From Billgrantia gudaonensis (GTDB lineage: Bacteria; Pseudomonadota; Gammaproteobacteria; Pseudomonadales; Halomonadaceae), in the NCBI RefSeq assembly GCF_900100195.1, contig NZ_FNES01000013.1, positions 62,001 to 126,000 of the forward strand: a stretch of DNA of 64,000 nt. Reading direction: 5' to 3'. A program made the translations under genes and the position numbers. The notes beneath the pieces were generated by a model, which was not told where the DNA came from, ran no database searches, and saw nothing but the letters and a program-made list of their open reading frames with translations. Numbering within the stretch: position 1 is the first letter of the stretch; each line of letters begins with the position of its first letter. This document shows, in pieces, positions 62,189 through 64,000 of the stretch.

Positions 62189-62272
62189 TCGGGGCTGATC
62201 CGTCGACAGGGCTGCGAGGAGGCGCTGTTAACCCCTCCCTGGGCGCTACATTCGCCCTGTCCCCGGCGCCCC
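62189..62272 (-). repeat. Dispersed repeat family B, copy 2
   Basis: Read on the minus strand it carries GGGGCGCCGGGGACAGG, GTAGCGCCCAGGGA, ACAGCGCCTCCTCG and CGGATCAGCCCCGA, in the same order as copy 1 at 57687-57799, but lacks about 25 bases of the first interior part. It lies 38 bases after the DUF411 stop and before gloA. Confidence 0.82.
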
Positions 62273-62310
62273 TCACGTCACCTCGCCAACGATGGCCCTT
62301 CTCGGCTTGC

Positions 62311-62769
62311 TTAATGAGTGTACTCGTTGAAGATTTCCGGCTTGCGCTCGTCGCGCTGCCAGCTCAGCACGGCATAGTCGTCTTGGCGCCCGGTCTCCAT
62401 GCCCGGCGAGCCGTGGGGCATACCCGGCACGGCGAGCCCGGCCACGTCGGGCTTCTCCTCGAGCAGGCGCTCGATGTCGGCCGCCGGCACGTGCCCCTCG
62501 ATGACATAGCCCTCGACGGTGGCCGTGTGGCAGGAAGCGAGTTCGGGCGTGAGGCCATGCTCGATCTTCACCGCACGCATGTCGTCGGTGTCGTGAACCT
62601 CGACGTCGAAGCCGGCGGCTTCCAGGTGCTCGGCCCAGGCGGTGCAGCAACCGCAGTTGGGATCCTTGTGCATCTCCACCAGCGGGCCGGCCCAAACGGT
62701 GGTAGCGAACAGCCCGAGCGAAGCGGCAAGCATCGAGCACAGCCGACGAGGCAAGGAACGATGGGTCAT
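62311..62769 (-). CDS. DUF411-family secreted metal-binding protein
   Basis: The 152-residue protein has a signal peptide (SMLAASLGLFATTVWA) and then the thioredoxin-like motif DPNCGCCTAWAEHL, a second Cys-His pair SCHTATVEGYVIEGHVP, and a Met/His-rich GMPHGSPGMET. DUF411 proteins are associated with copper handling in the periplasm. GGAGG lies before ATG 62769. No copper gene is adjacent. Confidence 0.88.
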   Translation of the reverse strand: MTHRSLPRRLCSMLAASLGLFATTVWAGPLVEMHKDPNCGCCTAWAEHLEAAGFDVEVHDTDDMRAVKIEHGLTPELASCHTATVEGYVIEGHVPAADIERLLEEKPDVAGLAVPGMPHGSPGMETGRQDDYAVLSWQRDERKPEIFNEYTH

Positions 62770-62892
62770 GACAAACCTCCAGGTAAAGAATGCGGCCACA
62801 GCCGTTGCCTGAATCCTGACAAGAGTCGCGTCGCTTGCCAATAGCCGATTGCCGGCATGCTATCCTCAGCGGTGGCCGACCACCGCCAGCTT

Positions 62893-63067
62893 AGGCGTTG
62901 TCTGAAAAGTCGGCGAGCGAAGGCCAGGCAAGGCAAAAATCGGTGAGAAGGCGGACTGGGCTCGCACGCGAGTTTACGCGCTGTAAATGAGTACTTTGAT
63001 CGGACTCGCGCACGAGCCGATTTTTAACGCCGTATGGTCGAGCGCAGCCAGTTTTCGGACAAAGCCT
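62893..63067. repeat. 175-bp palindromic (MITE-like) element beside IS110
   Basis: The imperfect inverted ends are AGGCGTTGTCTGAAAA on the left and, read in reverse, AGGCTTTGTCCGAAAA on the right. Inner arms AAAAATCGG (62935-62943) and CCGATTTTT (63017-63025) also pair. It carries no gene and directly precedes the noncoding start of the IS110-family element. With the next 193 bases it fills the gap from 62770. Confidence 0.75.
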
Positions 63068-63260
63068 TGTGTCTCTCCGGGCTTGTTGATTAGCTACCAG
63101 CAGGCCTTGGCATCAGGGTGAGCATCCACAAAGCCTGAGGCGTTATAGCCTGGGACCTAGATTATGCCCCCTGATGCCCTCTATCTCGATAGCTTGAATG
63201 GTATCCAAGCCCCTCCTGACCTGGAGTGAGGCTGCACGAACAAGGAAAGGCGACGAGAGC
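63068..63260 (+). ncRNA. IS110 left-end noncoding region, candidate bridge RNA
   Basis: The 193 bases before the transposase hold no gene but several hairpins: GGCATCAGGG (63109-63118) with CCCTGATGCC (63169-63178), inside it AGGC/GCCT (63138-63151), then GCTTG/CAAGC (63192-63210) and CTCC/GGAG (63213-63226). IS110-group elements encode a bridge RNA of similar size in this place, which guides recombination. The exact element edge and RNA ends cannot be fixed because the right end lies outside the window. Confidence 0.55.
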
Positions 63261-64000
63261 ATGGCAGTGATCGGTATCGACGTCAGCAAGCAGAAGATCG
63301 ACTGCGCCTGGCTGCGCGATGTGGCGACCGGCAAGGTCAAGACCCGGGTGTTCCCCAATCGTCGGCAGGTCTTTCCCCGCTTGCTTGAATGGCTCGAACA
63401 CCAGACGGGAGAGCCACAGGATCAGTTGCATGTGTTGATGGAAGCCACCGGTATCTATCACGAAACGCTCGCGTATTGGCTGCATGCTGCTGGCATTCAG
63501 GTATATGTCCTCAACCCGGCACAGGTGCGCGATTTCTCCCGCAGCCTGGGGGTACGTGGCAAAACGGATAAGAAGGACAGTGTGGTGCTGGCCCAGTATG
63601 GCGCGACGCAACGTCCCAAAGCCTGGCAGCCAGAGCCCGAGGAAGTGCGCAAGCTCAAGGCGCTGGCAGCGAGACTCGATGCCCTGGACAAGGACATTCA
63701 GCGTGAGCGAAACCGGCGCGAGAAAGCCGAGTTCGCCATGGCAACCGATATCCTCCGCTCGATCGATGACATCCTGATGGCATTGACGCGTGAGCGGGAT
63801 CGTCTCCAGCAGGAGGTCGATGACCACCTCGATCAGCACCCTGGCTTGAAGCAGGATCGCGCCTTGCTGCAAACGATTCCCAGCGTTGGCCCTGCGGTAT
63901 CTCTACGACTGTTGGCGATGCTGCGTAGCCGCGTTTTCGAAAGCGCCCGCCAGGCCGCGGCGTTTGCGGGACTCGTGCCCATCAGTTGGGAATCGGGTAG
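63261..64000 (+). mobile_element. IS110-family transposase, 5' part (cut by window end)
   Basis: An open frame from ATG 63261 behind AAGGAAAGG runs to the last base; 246 residues are visible. The RuvC-like DEDD residues are Asp7 (GIDVSK), Glu61 (MEATGIYHE), Asp103 and Asp106 (GKTDKKDS). A coiled-coil middle and the start of the Tnp domain (LLQTIPSVGPAVSLRLLAML, then AAFAGLVPISWESG) follow. The catalytic serine lies beyond the window. The sequence is closest in style to the IS621-like IS110 group. Confidence 0.93.

Overview
The window is about 64 kb of GC-rich (roughly two-thirds G+C), densely packed chromosome. Gene order and protein sequences point to a gammaproteobacterium of the Halomonas type (Halomonadaceae/Oceanospirillales). 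This assignment rests on conserved synteny blocks (suhB-trmJ-cysE-iscR-iscS, pilF-rodZ-ispG-hisS-yfgM-bamB-der, aroE-hemF-tsaC-dprA-lysM//def-fmt-rsmB-trkA, lptG-lptF//pepA-holC-valS) and is inference; no rRNA or tRNA gene is present to confirm it.

Layout. 1-24 kb is housekeeping: the end of secD, secF, a suhB whose catalytic residues are lost, trmJ, a reduced isc cluster (cysE, iscR, iscS, iscA; no iscU, hscAB or fdx), ndk, rlmN, the pilF-to-der run, a DUF815 ATPase, an M48 lipoprotein, and the aroE-hemF-tsaC-dprA-LysM run on the minus strand. 23.7-31.3 kb carries def-fmt-rsmB, a dodecin gene, trkA-trkH potassium uptake and a TraB-family membrane protein. 31.3-37.1 kb is more accessory: a small HTH regulator, a diguanylate cyclase built on a phytochrome photosensory module that has lost its chromophore site, a DTW-domain tRNA modifier, and a sirtuin directly behind aceK.

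37.1-51.8 kb looks like a phosphate-starvation region. Four promoters carry direct repeats related to CTGTCAT at 11-bp spacing (Pho-box like). They precede a glycosyltransferase/PAP2 phosphatase pair, a PhnD-PhnC-PhnE-PhnE transporter, an EAL-CBS-GGDEF protein, and a second ABC transporter (binding protein, fused double permease, ATPase) followed by a metallo-beta-lactamase-fold hydrolase and a histidine phosphatase. Together these could import phosphorus compounds, replace phospholipids and lower c-di-GMP when phosphate is short. truC, tcdA and a DUF1653 gene sit between them.

51.9-61 kb returns to core functions: bfr and bfd (iron storage and release), an RDD protein, lptG-lptF, pepA-holC and valS. 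61-64 kb has a META lipoprotein, gloA, a DUF411 protein, a 175-bp palindromic element and the 5' part of an IS110-family element, cut by the window edge, whose noncoding left end may encode a bridge RNA.

Across the window there are five kinds of noncoding repeat: a 7-bp tandem repeat, two dispersed families each present twice and always 3' of a gene in the same orientation, and two single palindromic elements.
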